64,000 nucleotides of DNA from Saccharolobus shibatae B12. GTDB lineage: Archaea; Thermoproteota; Thermoprotei_A; Sulfolobales; Sulfolobaceae. The position numbers were made by a program, and so were the translations under genes. The notes beneath the pieces are model-generated. The model worked only from the letters and a program-made list of their open reading frames with translations, was not told the DNA's origin and did not search any database. The stretch spans positions 434,001 to 498,000 of the forward strand of contig NZ_CP077717.1 of NCBI RefSeq assembly GCF_019175345.1, given 5' to 3'. Shown one piece after another: positions 9,001 through 18,923 of the stretch. Numbering within the stretch: position 1 is the stretch's first letter; every line of letters begins with the position of its first letter.

Positions 9001-10123
9001 TTGAGCGAGTATCTTTTATTGTCAAGAATAGGGGAGATACAGAGAATCTTAGTATGGATGAAATGATAAGCATGAGATCTATTGAGTACATTGGATTATA
9101 AAACTGTGAGACGTAACTATACGCTACTCCCCCTAATATTGATCCAGTCATTACTCCACAGCCTACTGTTAAATTATAAACTGCCAAATTTTTCCTTATT
9201 GTGAAATCATCTGAGTTATCAAATATATAAGCAATGTAAGTTACTGATCCCACAGCGTTAGTAAACCCACTGGCTAGGTTAGTAACATAAATGATGTAAA
9301 TGGAATTAGATAGGGCATAAGATAATGGATAAATGGTAAAAAGTGCGCTACCGAGGAAAAGCGTTAATCTTCTCTTAGTATCGGTTAATTTAGCCACAAT
9401 CCTTTGAAACAGAATTGTGGTAACTCCAGTTTCCACACTTAATATCGCTATATTTTCATCGTTCATGTGGAATTTATATACTTGTGCTAACGGGAAAATT
9501 GGCCACGCTAATGATAATACTAGATTAAAGAGGAACACAGTAGCTAAAAATCTTTTTAACAAAGATGTACTTTTAACTCCCCTTTCCTCGAATGTCGTAT
9601 CTGTCTCTATCTTTCTAGACAAGTAAGCAGAACCAACAAGCATCAACCCAGAGATAAGGAAGAACTCTCTTATTAGCTCCGTGTTACTTCCCGTAATTAA
9701 ACCCGTTATTAAAGTAGCTGCCAATGCTCCTGTTGTTCCGTAAACTAGATATAGGGATAATGTGGATCCTCTACTATTCTTACTTATTTTATCCATTATC
9801 AAATTCCATCCAAAATTTGCAATACCAATACTTATCGTTATAATAAAATAGACAATAAGGAATGTTAGGTTAAAGGGTATAAACGAGCTTATAACCCATA
9901 GTAGCCCGTTAACTAATGTGCCTATAAATATTAGGAGTTTAGCTTTGGATTTAATGAAGTTTAGGAAATATTGCGAAATGTTAGGTACTGCATTAGTTGC
10001 TGATGTGATTAAGGCTAATTCCTCTGAGCTCATTCCGAAGTACGCCGATACAAATGATATGAATGGATTTACCAGATTATTTGCAAGATTTGATAAGATT
10101 GCAAAAATTTTTAGATATTTCAA
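8990..10123 (-). CDS. major facilitator superfamily transporter upstream of lacS
   Basis: 377 residues, about 10-12 hydrophobic helices, an MFS-type inner-membrane carrier. Likely role: uptake of a sugar or glycoside hydrolysed by LacS, which starts 20 nt downstream (inference from operon). It is a clear paralog of the transporter at 18924-20057: both have 377 residues and share the stretch [14 protein letters not shown] and a related LVSGFTN segment. The start is TTG, since an in-frame TGA lies immediately before it and no ATG is near. A 5-bp palindrome TTTCC/GGAAA (10141-10154) lies just upstream. Confidence 0.8.
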
Positions 10124-10347
10124 TCAGGTTCACTAGTAATTTTCCATTAGGAAATTAAAAGTTAACTTACAATAGTGAATGAATACCAAACCTAAAAATT
10201 CTAAATTTGGACGTAATACTACAAGGTTATTCATAATAGAAAGCTTTAAAATGTGTAGTGTAATTCTTACATTTTGTCAATTTGTTAGGATTAATTTTTG
10301 TATTTATAGACGGATTAATTTAAAAGGTATCAAATTGAAATGTATTT

Positions 10348-11190
10348 ATGGGTTATGTAGATGCTCACACACACGTCTGGTTTAAGGAAGCTCTACCCAA
10401 GGATTTCTTCTTTAACGATTCGGGCTATGAGTATACACCACCTAGCGTTCAAGATATTATAAAGGAAATGGACAGTGTTAATATCGACTATATAGTCATA
10501 ATAGCATATCCCAGCAGAGAGATATGGCTTACTAAGGAGGATTTCCCAATCAACATGATAAGGGTTGTGAAGGAGTACGCAAATAGGTTTTCCATTGTTG
10601 GTGGGATCGAGCCAAACAAGTTGAGCCTCAATGAGGCTAAGGAGTGGTTAGAAAAGCAATATGAGGCTGGGGTTTCCGGCTTTAAGTTGCATCCAGTCCA
10701 CTCTCATGTAAAGCCAAATGCTTATAGAGATGAAGAAGGTGGACTGAAACAACTTGAGTTACTTTACGAGTTCGCGCAAGATCACAGCTTACCAGTTATT
10801 ATTCATACTGGTACTAGTGTGTTCTTGAAGGCTAGGAATAAGTACGCCGATCCAATATTCGTTGATGACATAGCTGTGGATTTTCCAAGGCTAAAGATTG
10901 TATTAGCTCACATGGGCAGACCAAATTACGTCCCTACAGCTTTCCAACTGGTTAGGATAAGGAAGAACATCTACGGTGAAATCTCTTCCATTCCTCCCAA
11001 GAAACTGTTGGAATATTTGCCTAGAATTGAGGAAATAAGCTATAAGACGATTTATGGAAGTGATTACGGTGGGCCGGGTATAAAAGGTATCTCCTATAAC
11101 CTAAAGGAGTTTCTGTCTATAAAAATTAGTGAAAAAGCAAAGTTCGATATGGCTAGCAATAATCCCAGAGCTTTATATAAACCCTTATAG
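10348..11190 (+). CDS. metal-dependent amidohydrolase (amidohydrolase_2 type)
   Basis: 280 residues, TIM-barrel metallohydrolase. Metal-ligand motifs are visible in order: VDAHTHVW near residue 5, GFKLHP near 112, IIHTGTS near 150, VLAHMGRPN near 190 and YGSDYGGPG near 235. Such enzymes hydrolyse C-O or C-N bonds or decarboxylate; relatives include sugar-acid lactonases. Given the surrounding dehydrogenases, a sugar lactonase is attractive but unproven. The ATG at 10348 follows a TATA box (AATTTAAAAGG, about 10316-10326), indicating a leaderless transcript. The 3' end overlaps the next gene tail-to-tail by 6 bp. Confidence 0.8.
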   Translation: MGYVDAHTHVWFKEALPKDFFFNDSGYEYTPPSVQDIIKEMDSVNIDYIVIIAYPSREIWLTKEDFPINMIRVVKEYANRFSIVGGIEPNKLSLNEAKEWLEKQYEAGVSGFKLHPVHSHVKPNAYRDEEGGLKQLELLYEFAQDHSLPVIIHTGTSVFLKARNKYADPIFVDDIAVDFPRLKIVLAHMGRPNYVPTAFQLVRIRKNIYGEISSIPPKKLLEYLPRIEEISYKTIYGSDYGGPGIKGISYNLKEFLSIKISEKAKFDMASNNPRALYKPL

Positions 11191-12252
11191 CGATATTTTT
11201 ACATCCTTATCTTCAATTGATGACCTATATATTCCATCAATAATAGAATGAAGGATTACACTCTCCTCACCAGTTACTGGAGGTTCCCTATCTTGTAAAA
11301 TGCTATCCACAAAAGCCTTTACCATTTCGAAGTATATGTCAACTTTCCTTAGTGCGGGTTTAGTATCGGTAAGGAAGTTCTCAGTTCTGCTGTGGAAAGA
11401 TATATCCGTGATCGCCTCATGCCCAGTTCCCTCAATTCCTCCCCTATCCCCTAATATCCTTATGTAACTCTTCTCCTCCATATGAGACACATTAGCTGCC
11501 CAACCAACTTCTATTATTAAACTTACATCACCTTCAAGCTTTACCAATCCAACAGCGTAGTCATCCAAACTGAAATTCTCTGGATCCCAAGATCCCCAAT
11601 TGAACTTAACTTCTTCCTTTTTATTTCCGAATTTCGTATATACCTTACCCACAACGCTTTTTGGCTTCTTAAACTTTAACAAGGTAAGTAAATTATCTAT
11701 TAAATAGCATCCAATATCTAATAGCGCACCCCTTCCTCCAGAAAGTGTTTTATCAATGAACGTAGGTATCCCCGGTATGCCTCTCCTCCTAACCAAATAC
11801 CCATAGGCTACGTAAGGCTCTCCCAATAAGCCCTTGTCTACGATCTCTTCGCCGTATTGCAATGCTGGAGAGAATCTACTCCAGTATCCTACCATTAACT
11901 TTAATCCCTTCTTTCTAGCCTTATTAACTACCTCCTTAACTTCATCCAGGTTAGCCCCCAATGGTTTATCAACTAAAACGTTAATTCCCCTATTTAGTAC
12001 GTCAATAGCTATCTTGGAATGTAATCCAGTTGGCGTTACAATGCTTACGGCATCGGGGGACTCCTTTTCTATCATCTCCATGTAGTCCAAGTAACATTTA
12101 ATCTTAAACTGTGACGACACTTCCTCACATCTTTCTTTGTTTACATCAGCTATAGCTATGATCTCTACTTTGTCGTTCAGCTTAGTCAATGGAATTAGAT
12201 GCCTATTTCTTCCGTGACCACCTACTCCTATGACTCCGTATCTAATTTTCAT
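11185..12252 (-). CDS. Gfo/Idh/MocA family NAD(P)-dependent oxidoreductase (1)
   Basis: 355 residues. N-terminal Rossmann fold with GVIGVGGHGRNRHL and AIADVNKERCEEV, the family lysine motif VDKPLG near residue 95, and C-terminal alpha/beta domain with GGRGALLDIGCYLIDNLLTL. Family members oxidise or reduce sugars, sugar acids or inositols. The substrate cannot be read from sequence. A TATA box (AGTTTATAACC, about 12271-12280) lies about 25 nt upstream. It is one of four such genes in the island; closest in look to the one at 17364-18449 (shared RRRGIP/RQRGIP..PTFI motif). Confidence 0.88.
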   Translation of the reverse strand: MKIRYGVIGVGGHGRNRHLIPLTKLNDKVEIIAIADVNKERCEEVSSQFKIKCYLDYMEMIEKESPDAVSIVTPTGLHSKIAIDVLNRGINVLVDKPLGANLDEVKEVVNKARKKGLKLMVGYWSRFSPALQYGEEIVDKGLLGEPYVAYGYLVRRRGIPGIPTFIDKTLSGGRGALLDIGCYLIDNLLTLLKFKKPKSVVGKVYTKFGNKKEEVKFNWGSWDPENFSLDDYAVGLVKLEGDVSLIIEVGWAANVSHMEEKSYIRILGDRGGIEGTGHEAITDISFHSRTENFLTDTKPALRKVDIYFEMVKAFVDSILQDREPPVTGEESVILHSIIDGIYRSSIEDKDVKISL

Positions 12253-12533
12253 AAGTATTATATGCTACAAAAGGTTATAAACTATCATAGGCAAAGTTTA
12301 AATAACAGTTGAAAAGATGAAATATATTACCCCTAAGTTTGTTAAAAATTCTTAGCTGTCTGACTTGTAATAGTAAAAAATTATCATATTCTTTATATTT
12401 TAAATAAAATCTTTTAAATGATAACGTAGTTTTCAACGTTTGGAAACGTAATTTATACATTCCTAGATTGATATAAGTATAGGGCAGTAAGCTTTAAAAA
12501 CTTGAATATACATTTATACAATAGTGAAAGAAA

Positions 12534-12701
12534 ATGGCTTTACTACAGTTGAGGAAGAAGGAAGAAGAGCCAAAGAAAGACGATGATAAGGAGAGAGAAG
12601 AAATAATATCAATTGATAAACTACCAGAGGAGTATTTAAGACTTGAATATCCAAACGATTGGAAGTATCTGCAAAAGGTAAAAGGATATAGGGTTTTTTG
12701 A
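12534..12701 (+). CDS. small highly charged protein, 55 residues
   Basis: An ATG-to-TGA frame of 55 residues starting MALLQLRKKEEEPKKDDDK and ending in KYLQKVKGYRVF. The first half is Lys/Glu/Asp-rich and probably disordered; the second half (IISIDKLPEEYLRLEYPNDW) could fold. A TATA-like box (GCTTTAAAAAC, about 12491-12501) lies about 35 nt upstream. No family is recognised. Codon use is typical of the neighbours, and there is no competing frame. It stands alone, 33 bp before the aldo-keto reductase gene. Confidence 0.55.
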   Translation: MALLQLRKKEEEPKKDDDKEREEIISIDKLPEEYLRLEYPNDWKYLQKVKGYRVF

Positions 12702-12734
12702 AACTATAAATAGCTGTATTCTCGTTTTATATAT

Positions 12735-13760
12735 ATGAAGTATGTTAAATTAGGTGATTCTGGAGTTAAGGTATCTCAAGTTGCTATAGGTACGTGGTTT
12801 CTTCCTAGAGTACAAGAGAAGGACGAACTAGGTATCCATAAAGTGGATAAAGAGACTACATTGAAGATCCTTAAAAGAGCGTATGATGAGGGAGTTAACT
12901 TCATAGATACGGCAAATAGATATCACGGTGCTATGGCACCAGTGGATTTGGCACATGTAGGTAATGCCGAGCGCATTGTTGGAGAATTTCTAAAAACTGT
13001 GAATAGGGAATCTGTAGTAATTTCGACTAAGGTTAGGGGTAAGATGGGTGAGTTCGCTAATGGAGAAGGTTTGTCTAGGAAACATATACACTGGCAAATT
13101 AAGGAAAGTTTGAAAAGGTTAGGCACATCATATATAGATCTCTATTTTATCCATTGGCCAGATCCCGATACTCCCAAGCTGGAAACCCTAAAAACGTTGA
13201 ACAGTTTAGTGAACAATGGCTTAGTTTATTATTTGGGCGTTAGTAATCATTCTGCAATTGATGTGATGGAATTCCTACATTTAAGTGAGAGGTATAACCT
13301 GGAGAAATTCGTGGTAATGCAAGAGAAATACAACATGTTGGAAAGGGATATAGAGAAAGATAAGGTTGAAATTGCAAAAAGGTATGGATTAGCAATTATG
13401 GCTTATTCACCGTTAGCTCAAGGGTTTCTCACTGGAAAGTATACGGATAGAAATGGTTGGAAGGTTGAGGAACTTAGTAGAGCTACTATAAGTGAAGACT
13501 TAAAGAAAAGATACTTTACCGACGTTAATTTAAAGATATTATTGGGGCTTAAGGATATTGCATCAGAACTGGGGATAACCTTATCACAATTGGCTATCGC
13601 TTGGCTTCTCAAGAGAGGTGAACAGCTCGGTGTTACAGTAATCCCACTTATTGGAGCCAGTAAAGTTGAGCATCTAGAGGACAACCTATCTGCCTTAAAT
13701 GTAAACTTGAGAGATGAGTATATGAAAAGAATAGAGGAAATATTAGGAAAATCCGCATGA
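12735..13760 (+). CDS. aldo/keto reductase
   Basis: 341 residues, (beta/alpha)8 NADP-dependent oxidoreductase. Motifs: GTWFLP, FIDTANRYHG (catalytic Asp and Tyr), STKVRG (Lys), YFIHWPDPD (His), YSPLAQGFLTGKY and the C-terminal cofactor motif VIPLIGASKVEHLEDNL. Likely reduces or oxidises sugar aldehydes or ketones in this island (inference). TATA box CTATAAATAG (12703-12712) is about 25 nt upstream, indicating a leaderless mRNA. The last 18 bp overlap the convergent oxidoreductase gene. Confidence 0.88.
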   Translation: MKYVKLGDSGVKVSQVAIGTWFLPRVQEKDELGIHKVDKETTLKILKRAYDEGVNFIDTANRYHGAMAPVDLAHVGNAERIVGEFLKTVNRESVVISTKVRGKMGEFANGEGLSRKHIHWQIKESLKRLGTSYIDLYFIHWPDPDTPKLETLKTLNSLVNNGLVYYLGVSNHSAIDVMEFLHLSERYNLEKFVVMQEKYNMLERDIEKDKVEIAKRYGLAIMAYSPLAQGFLTGKYTDRNGWKVEELSRATISEDLKKRYFTDVNLKILLGLKDIASELGITLSQLAIAWLLKRGEQLGVTVIPLIGASKVEHLEDNLSALNVNLRDEYMKRIEEILGKSA

Positions 13761-14702
13761 CTTGTAAACGTCAAGAGCTGCTCTTAAATCCCTCAAGGCA
13801 ATTTCAGGTGGCATAGGTACTTCAGTATTGTTTTTCACAGCGTTTACAAATCCCCTTATTTCTTCCTCTATTGGATTCACCTTTTCGACCTCAATTCTTT
13901 CCTCTTTACCATCAACGTTTAATATCAGATCTCCGTAAGGCTTTCCCATAACTCTCGTATTTGAATCTTCTATTAAACTCCCTTTCTCTCCATAAACCTC
14001 AAACGCTGGCACTTTTGGTGGATTTGGGGTTGCCCAACTATATAATAATAGCCCTAGATGTCCTTTTCTAAACTTAAAAGTCGCTAAAGTTAAATCTTCT
14101 CCTTCTATACCCGAGAAGTACCTCCCACAAATTCCCTTGACGCTTTCGTATTCTCCACCTAAATTAAGTAATGTATCTATGAAATGAACACCCCCATCTA
14201 TAAGTGCTCCTCCTCCCATTTTCTCCTTTTCTCTTCTCCATCCCTTTGGCTGATATAAGTGAGTTGATCTCACAATTATTAGGGATAAGTTCCCTAATCT
14301 CGATAAAAGCTCCCTCGCCTTTCTAACTGATGATTCGAAATAGAATTGTTCCAAAACCATGAATTTCCTTTTAGTCTCTTTTGCAGTATTTATCAGTCCC
14401 ATTGCCTCTTCTATTGTCCTCGCTATTGGCTTCTCAAGCATTAAGTGTTTCCCAGCCTTCATGGCCATTGCGCCCATTGGGTAGTGTTGGTCATGACTCA
14501 CTAATAAGTCAATAATGTCAACATCTGATTTTATAACATCTTCGTAGTTTGTAAAATAACCCTTGGCGTTAAACTCCTTTACACACTCTTTTGCCTTTTC
14601 CTCATTTCTGCTGAAAACGTAGTACTCTATTCCGCTTATATTTTTCATGGCTCTTAAATGTACTTTTCCGAAACCGTCACATCCCACTACAGCAATTTTC
14701 AT
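13743..14702 (-). CDS. Gfo/Idh/MocA family oxidoreductase (2)
   Basis: 319 residues, shorter than the other three. Rossmann motif AVVGCDGFGKVHL, family lysine in LEKPIA near residue 96, and GGGALIDGGVHFIDTLLNLGG in the second domain. The typical extra C-terminal insert is compact. Substrate unknown; probably a sugar or sugar-derived polyol. TATA-like ATATTTAAAAAAC lies about 25 nt before the ATG. It overlaps the aldo/keto reductase gene tail-to-tail, so transcription through one would be antisense to the other. Confidence 0.88.
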   Translation of the reverse strand: MKIAVVGCDGFGKVHLRAMKNISGIEYYVFSRNEEKAKECVKEFNAKGYFTNYEDVIKSDVDIIDLLVSHDQHYPMGAMAMKAGKHLMLEKPIARTIEEAMGLINTAKETKRKFMVLEQFYFESSVRKARELLSRLGNLSLIIVRSTHLYQPKGWRREKEKMGGGALIDGGVHFIDTLLNLGGEYESVKGICGRYFSGIEGEDLTLATFKFRKGHLGLLLYSWATPNPPKVPAFEVYGEKGSLIEDSNTRVMGKPYGDLILNVDGKEERIEVEKVNPIEEEIRGFVNAVKNNTEVPMPPEIALRDLRAALDVYKSCGFS

Positions 14703-14797
14703 AGCCTAATATTTTAGTTTTTTAAATATTTAAACATTACCTTTTATCGTGCGGTAATAGAAATCTTTTTAAGTTAAATCAAAAAATAAGGCTATTC

Positions 14798-17389
14798 GTG
14801 AAGAAAGCATCTATAGTGACTTCGAAGTTTAAGGCTGAAGTTAAGACCGATTTGGATAGGGAATTGAATTTGAGAGAAGAGTTTGTTAAAATTGATGGTA
14901 ATAGGGTGTCAGTTTTTGACGGCGATAAGGAGGTATTCAGTGTAGACAATGTAGTAAAACTTTCATTGGAGACAGGTATAAGCGTGGATAAGTTAATAGG
15001 CTATACTTCTGACGGCAAGGAAATTGAGATTGCTTATTTTACAAAGAGAAAAGAGGAATTATTCAAGAAGGTTATTGACGCGTTTAATAAGGGTGAGCAG
15101 ATAGAAGTAAAGGATGAGGAGAGAGAAGAGGGTGTAAGAGTTGGTGTAGGCACACTAAGGTGGCTTTGGAACATTGCTTCTAGATATAGAAAGACAATGA
15201 TATTAGGCGCTACTCTTTCCTTAATAACAACTGGCCTTAATCTAGTTCCTCCATACTTACTTAAAATACTAATTGATAGCGTATTATTATCGCCCTCTCA
15301 CCCTTCCACGCTCTTCATCAACATTATAGTGCATTTAATAGCATCATATTCAGCACTTGCTTTATTATCTTCTATTCAGAATAGAACACTAAACAATCTA
15401 GGTTCCAGAATAATAAATGATTTAAGGGAAATACTGTACAAACACGCGATTAACCACGATTATTCATTCATAGAGAGAATATCTCCTAGTAGGATACTCT
15501 CTAGACTTACGACTGATGCGGGAAATACAAATTGGCTATTGGTTTGGGGATTGCCGACACTCGTTACCAACCTATTTACAATAATTGGAATAGGAGTGAT
15601 TTTATTTACATTAAATCCTACGTTAGCAGCTTTCATATTAATCCCAGTACCCGCAATAATATACTTGATCATCTCATATAGAAGAAAGTCCCATAGGCTC
15701 TACCATCGAAATTGGAGGAGAAGTGCAGATATTACCTCTAGAATAAATGATACAATACCTAACTTCCTCGTAGTTAGATCTTTTTCCAAAGAGGAATACG
15801 AGTCCAAAAGGCTAAGGGAAATGTTGAATAAGCTTTACGAATCCAGTATTGCGATTAATAAGATGAACTCAGTATACTGGCCTTTAATGGGATTCATAGT
15901 TAATCTCTCAACTGTATTAATATGGTGGGTAGGAGGACATGAGGTGATCTCTGGCATTATAGAAATAGGTGTGATAACAGCGTTTATAGCTTACGTTTCC
16001 CAGTTTTACGGACCAATCAATAACTTAAGTAACGTTTTGCCATTTATACAACAGTCCTTAACTTCTGCAGAGAGGATTAGGGAAGTGTTAGAAGTTAAAC
16101 CTCAAATAGCAAATCCGGAAAACCCTAAAAGACCTAATATGCCTGCTGAGATACGTTTCGAACATGTTTACTTCGGTTATGATCCGCACTTCCCCGTAGT
16201 TAAGGATATTAATATTGAAATAAAGCCAGGGGAGAAAGTAGCAATTGTTGGCAAAAGTGGTTCAGGGAAGAGTACGATAGCTAAACTGCTTCTGAGGTTC
16301 TATGACGTTAATGAGGGTAGAATTCTCATTGATGGTATAGATATTAGAGAAATAGATTTAAATTATCTAAGAAAAAAAGTTGCGTATGTACCTCAGGACG
16401 TGGTATTATTTGATACTACGGTAGGATATAACGTGGCATATGGTACGGATAATGTGAGTGAGATTGACATAATTAGAGCGTGTAAGATTGCCAAAATCCA
16501 CGATGAGATAGTTAAATTACCGTTCGCTTATGATACAATTTTAGGGGAAAGGGGAACATATCTATCAGGAGGACAGAGACAGAGGTTAAGTATTGCTAGG
16601 GCAATCATAAAGAACCCTGACGTGTTAATATTCGATGAGGCAACTTCCAATTTGGACGTTACAAGTGAAAGAGAGGTTTACGAAACAATGATGGATGTGT
16701 CTAAGGGTAAGACGGTAATAATGATAACGCATAATGTGCATGAGGTTATGAACTCAGATAAGGTTATAGTCTTAAGTAATGGTAAAGTGGTGGAGGAAGG
16801 AAAGCCAATTGAGTTACTAAATAAGAAAGGGGAATTCTATAAAATGTTTAAGGAACAGATTAACGAGGAAAATATCTTCGCCAGAATGAAACGCGATAGC
16901 AAAGAAGAGAAAATCATTGTAAACCTTATTGATGCTGATAACGTGAAGATAGATCAATCTGTTAGGAGAAGTACCGTGGATGTTATTTATCAAGGGAAGG
17001 TTTATCGGGCTTTAGTGCCAAAAATGTTATTTCCAATAACTAAACCAACGTTTATAGGTCTTTATGACGAGAGTGGTAAGGAGATATTCTTGATAGATGA
17101 ATATACTAAATTGGACGAAAAATCTCGTAAAGTATTGGAGAATGCATTAGCTTATAATAATTTAATATTCCAAGTGAGGAAAATAAACGAGATTAACATA
17201 AAGGGTGATCAATTAGAATGGGACGTGGAAACTAATAAAGGTTCAATAAAGGTCTACACGATTGGAAGGAGGAACGTAGTTGTCCTAGATTCTAAAGTAG
17301 TTTTAATTGATAAAAACGATAATCTTTACGAAATTGATCTGGATAAAATAGATAGGAAGAGCTTTAAGATACTAGTTGAGACTGTTTAA
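14798..17389 (+). CDS. ABC transporter, fused permease/ATPase with DUF1854-type C-terminus
   Basis: 863 residues with GTG start. Order: a soluble N-terminal domain (1-118) related in style to DUF1854 proteins, six transmembrane helices of an exporter-type ABC permease (about 125-420), nucleotide-binding domain with Walker A GKSGSGKST near 485, signature LSGGQRQRLS near 589 and Walker B VLIFDEATSNLD near 608, then a C-terminal DUF1854-like domain (about 705-863, containing FPITKPTFIGLYDESGKEI). The half-transporter would dimerise. The substrate is unknown; exporters with this tail are linked in some databases to cyanophycin genes, which are absent here. TATA box CTTTTTAAGTT is about 25-30 nt upstream. 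Confidence 0.85.
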   Translation: MKKASIVTSKFKAEVKTDLDRELNLREEFVKIDGNRVSVFDGDKEVFSVDNVVKLSLETGISVDKLIGYTSDGKEIEIAYFTKRKEELFKKVIDAFNKGEQIEVKDEEREEGVRVGVGTLRWLWNIASRYRKTMILGATLSLITTGLNLVPPYLLKILIDSVLLSPSHPSTLFINIIVHLIASYSALALLSSIQNRTLNNLGSRIINDLREILYKHAINHDYSFIERISPSRILSRLTTDAGNTNWLLVWGLPTLVTNLFTIIGIGVILFTLNPTLAAFILIPVPAIIYLIISYRRKSHRLYHRNWRRSADITSRINDTIPNFLVVRSFSKEEYESKRLREMLNKLYESSIAINKMNSVYWPLMGFIVNLSTVLIWWVGGHEVISGIIEIGVITAFIAYVSQFYGPINNLSNVLPFIQQSLTSAERIREVLEVKPQIANPENPKRPNMPAEIRFEHVYFGYDPHFPVVKDINIEIKPGEKVAIVGKSGSGKSTIAKLLLRFYDVNEGRILIDGIDIREIDLNYLRKKVAYVPQDVVLFDTTVGYNVAYGTDNVSEIDIIRACKIAKIHDEIVKLPFAYDTILGERGTYLSGGQRQRLSIARAIIKNPDVLIFDEATSNLDVTSEREVYETMMDVSKGKTVIMITHNVHEVMNSDKVIVLSNGKVVEEGKPIELLNKKGEFYKMFKEQINEENIFARMKRDSKEEKIIVNLIDADNVKIDQSVRRSTVDVIYQGKVYRALVPKMLFPITKPTFIGLYDESGKEIFLIDEYTKLDEKSRKVLENALAYNNLIFQVRKINEINIKGDQLEWDVETNKGSIKVYTIGRRNVVVLDSKVVLIDKNDNLYEIDLDKIDRKSFKILVETV

Positions 17390-18449
17390 GAAGCCATTGA
17401 GGGATATCTATTTTCACCTCTCTCCCTTCTAAAGCCGATTTGTATATACTTTCTAGTATGGCTACTCCTATGGCACCTTGTTCCGCTGAACATAACGGAT
17501 ATTCTGGAAATCCTTTAGAAATCGAGTCCATCACAGTTCTCCACACTTCTCTATATACGCTTCCTCTTTGTGGTTGAGTTGAGGGGGTACTAATGAAGTA
17601 TTCGTCTGCAATATTTCTCATGAAATTCAATATTCCGTTTTCTATATGTACTCCACCCTTATCGCCTAAAATTGTTACTTCCATTTTGTTCTCCTTTATA
17701 TACGAAGCCCAGCTCACTTCCATATACGCTGTTATTTCGTCTCCTAAATTTAAGAAGGCTGAGCCGAAATCTTCAACCTCAACTTTAAAGTTAGGTAGGT
17801 TAGGAGAGGGATAAACGGAGAACTTAGTCTTGTCATCAGAGAAAGCACTATATGTTTTACCCGTAACACTCTTAGGCATTGGGAAATCTGAGAGGAAAAG
17901 TAATAAATCTACGATGTGTGTACCTATATCAAATACTGCTCCACCTTTAGCTAAATCCTTTTTAATAAATGTTGGTGAGGTAGGTATTCCTCTCTGTCTT
18001 ATATAAAATCCTCTCATGTGGTATATTTTACCTACTTCACCACTTCTTATCAATTTCTTAGCAATTAACATCGCTGGGTTAAACCTATTTTCATGGCCTA
18101 CAACTAATACCTTATTTCTTTTCCTCGAAGCTTCTACCAGTGTTAAAGCCTCTTGAAATGAAGTAGCCATTGGTTTTTCCACGTAAACATTAGCGTCATT
18201 ATTTATGGCATCTAATGCTATACTTGCGTGAAGGCTGTGGGGTACTGCTACTAAAACGAGGTCGGGATTTTCATTCCTTAACATTTCCTTATAATCTAAA
18301 TAACCTTTACACCCTGTTTTTTGAGAGAGATCTTTTACCCTTTTTTCATCTATATCCGCACAGTAATCTACTTTTATTCCTAGGTCAGTTAGTGCTGGAA
18401 GATGGCCAGTAGTTACCCATCCTCCTAATCCTATAATTCCTAATTTCAT
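17364..18449 (-). CDS. Gfo/Idh/MocA family oxidoreductase (3)
   Basis: 361 residues from the ATG at 18449. An in-frame ATG three codons upstream (18458) is possible, but a TATA box (TTTTTAAATC, centre about 18474) fits 18449. Motifs: LGIIGLGGWVTTGHL, the lysine motif VEKPMATS near residue 93, and GGAVFDIGTHIVDLLLFLSD. NAD(P)-dependent sugar oxidoreductase of unknown substrate. Shares the PTFIKKDLAKGG region pattern with the gene at 11185. Overlaps the ABC transporter 3' end by 26 bp tail-to-tail. Confidence 0.87.
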   Translation of the reverse strand: MKLGIIGLGGWVTTGHLPALTDLGIKVDYCADIDEKRVKDLSQKTGCKGYLDYKEMLRNENPDLVLVAVPHSLHASIALDAINNDANVYVEKPMATSFQEALTLVEASRKRNKVLVVGHENRFNPAMLIAKKLIRSGEVGKIYHMRGFYIRQRGIPTSPTFIKKDLAKGGAVFDIGTHIVDLLLFLSDFPMPKSVTGKTYSAFSDDKTKFSVYPSPNLPNFKVEVEDFGSAFLNLGDEITAYMEVSWASYIKENKMEVTILGDKGGVHIENGILNFMRNIADEYFISTPSTQPQRGSVYREVWRTVMDSISKGFPEYPLCSAEQGAIGVAILESIYKSALEGREVKIDIPQWLLKQSQLVS

Positions 18450-18923
18450 ATCTAACATTTAATTATTAGATTTAAAAACTTTATTTGATAAGCGTTATGT
18501 AAAATAAAAAGGACTGCTTTCATATCTTGCTATCTCATCTCACCTCAAAATTAAAGCCACGCTAGTTGCGTGAAAGCTAAAACCCTTATTATTAGTATTA
18601 TTAGTATGATGAAAGATTAAGACGAACTTTATCCCTCAGAGCTAATGAGAGTCAGTACTTAAATAAACCCGTTATTTGATAAATAGATAGCAGTTGTTCT
18701 AATTTTCCTCGTTAATACAAAATTCCCGGTACTACCGATAAAATTTTTAGTTTACTGTTTAGTTAATTAAAAATATGAGGATAAACTCCTCAGGTTAGTT
18801 GAGATGTGTTTAGTTGATGCACTAAATTTGCTGAAAATCTTTAAGCTACGTTAAAGTAGAACAACAACTGCTAAATAGAATAAAGAGAATTCGGTATTTT
18901 CTATAATCAAAGACCAGTTATGA
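18450..18923. other. 474-bp intergenic stretch without a gene
   Basis: No open frame longer than a few dozen codons. It contains the promoter of the oxidoreductase gene on its left, one short perfect hairpin (CACGC, TAGTT, GCGTG near 18556-18570) and several AT-rich stretches. I see no transposon ends, tRNA or convincing box C/D RNA. It could be decayed DNA or hold a small RNA. Confidence 0.4.

Noticed and set aside
10179-10385. 68-codon frame before the amidohydrolase gene
   Set aside because: It runs through the amidohydrolase promoter and start in another frame, with unusual composition.
12275-12460. 61-codon minus-strand frame
   Set aside because: AT-rich, Phe/Leu/Tyr-rich intergenic sequence with no promoter or ribosome site; looks like chance.
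18600-18665. Possible box C/D RNA: ATGATGA near 18606 followed by CTCAGA and GTCAG
   Set aside because: No proper CTGA D box at a suitable distance on the plus strand, and the minus strand lacks a C box.
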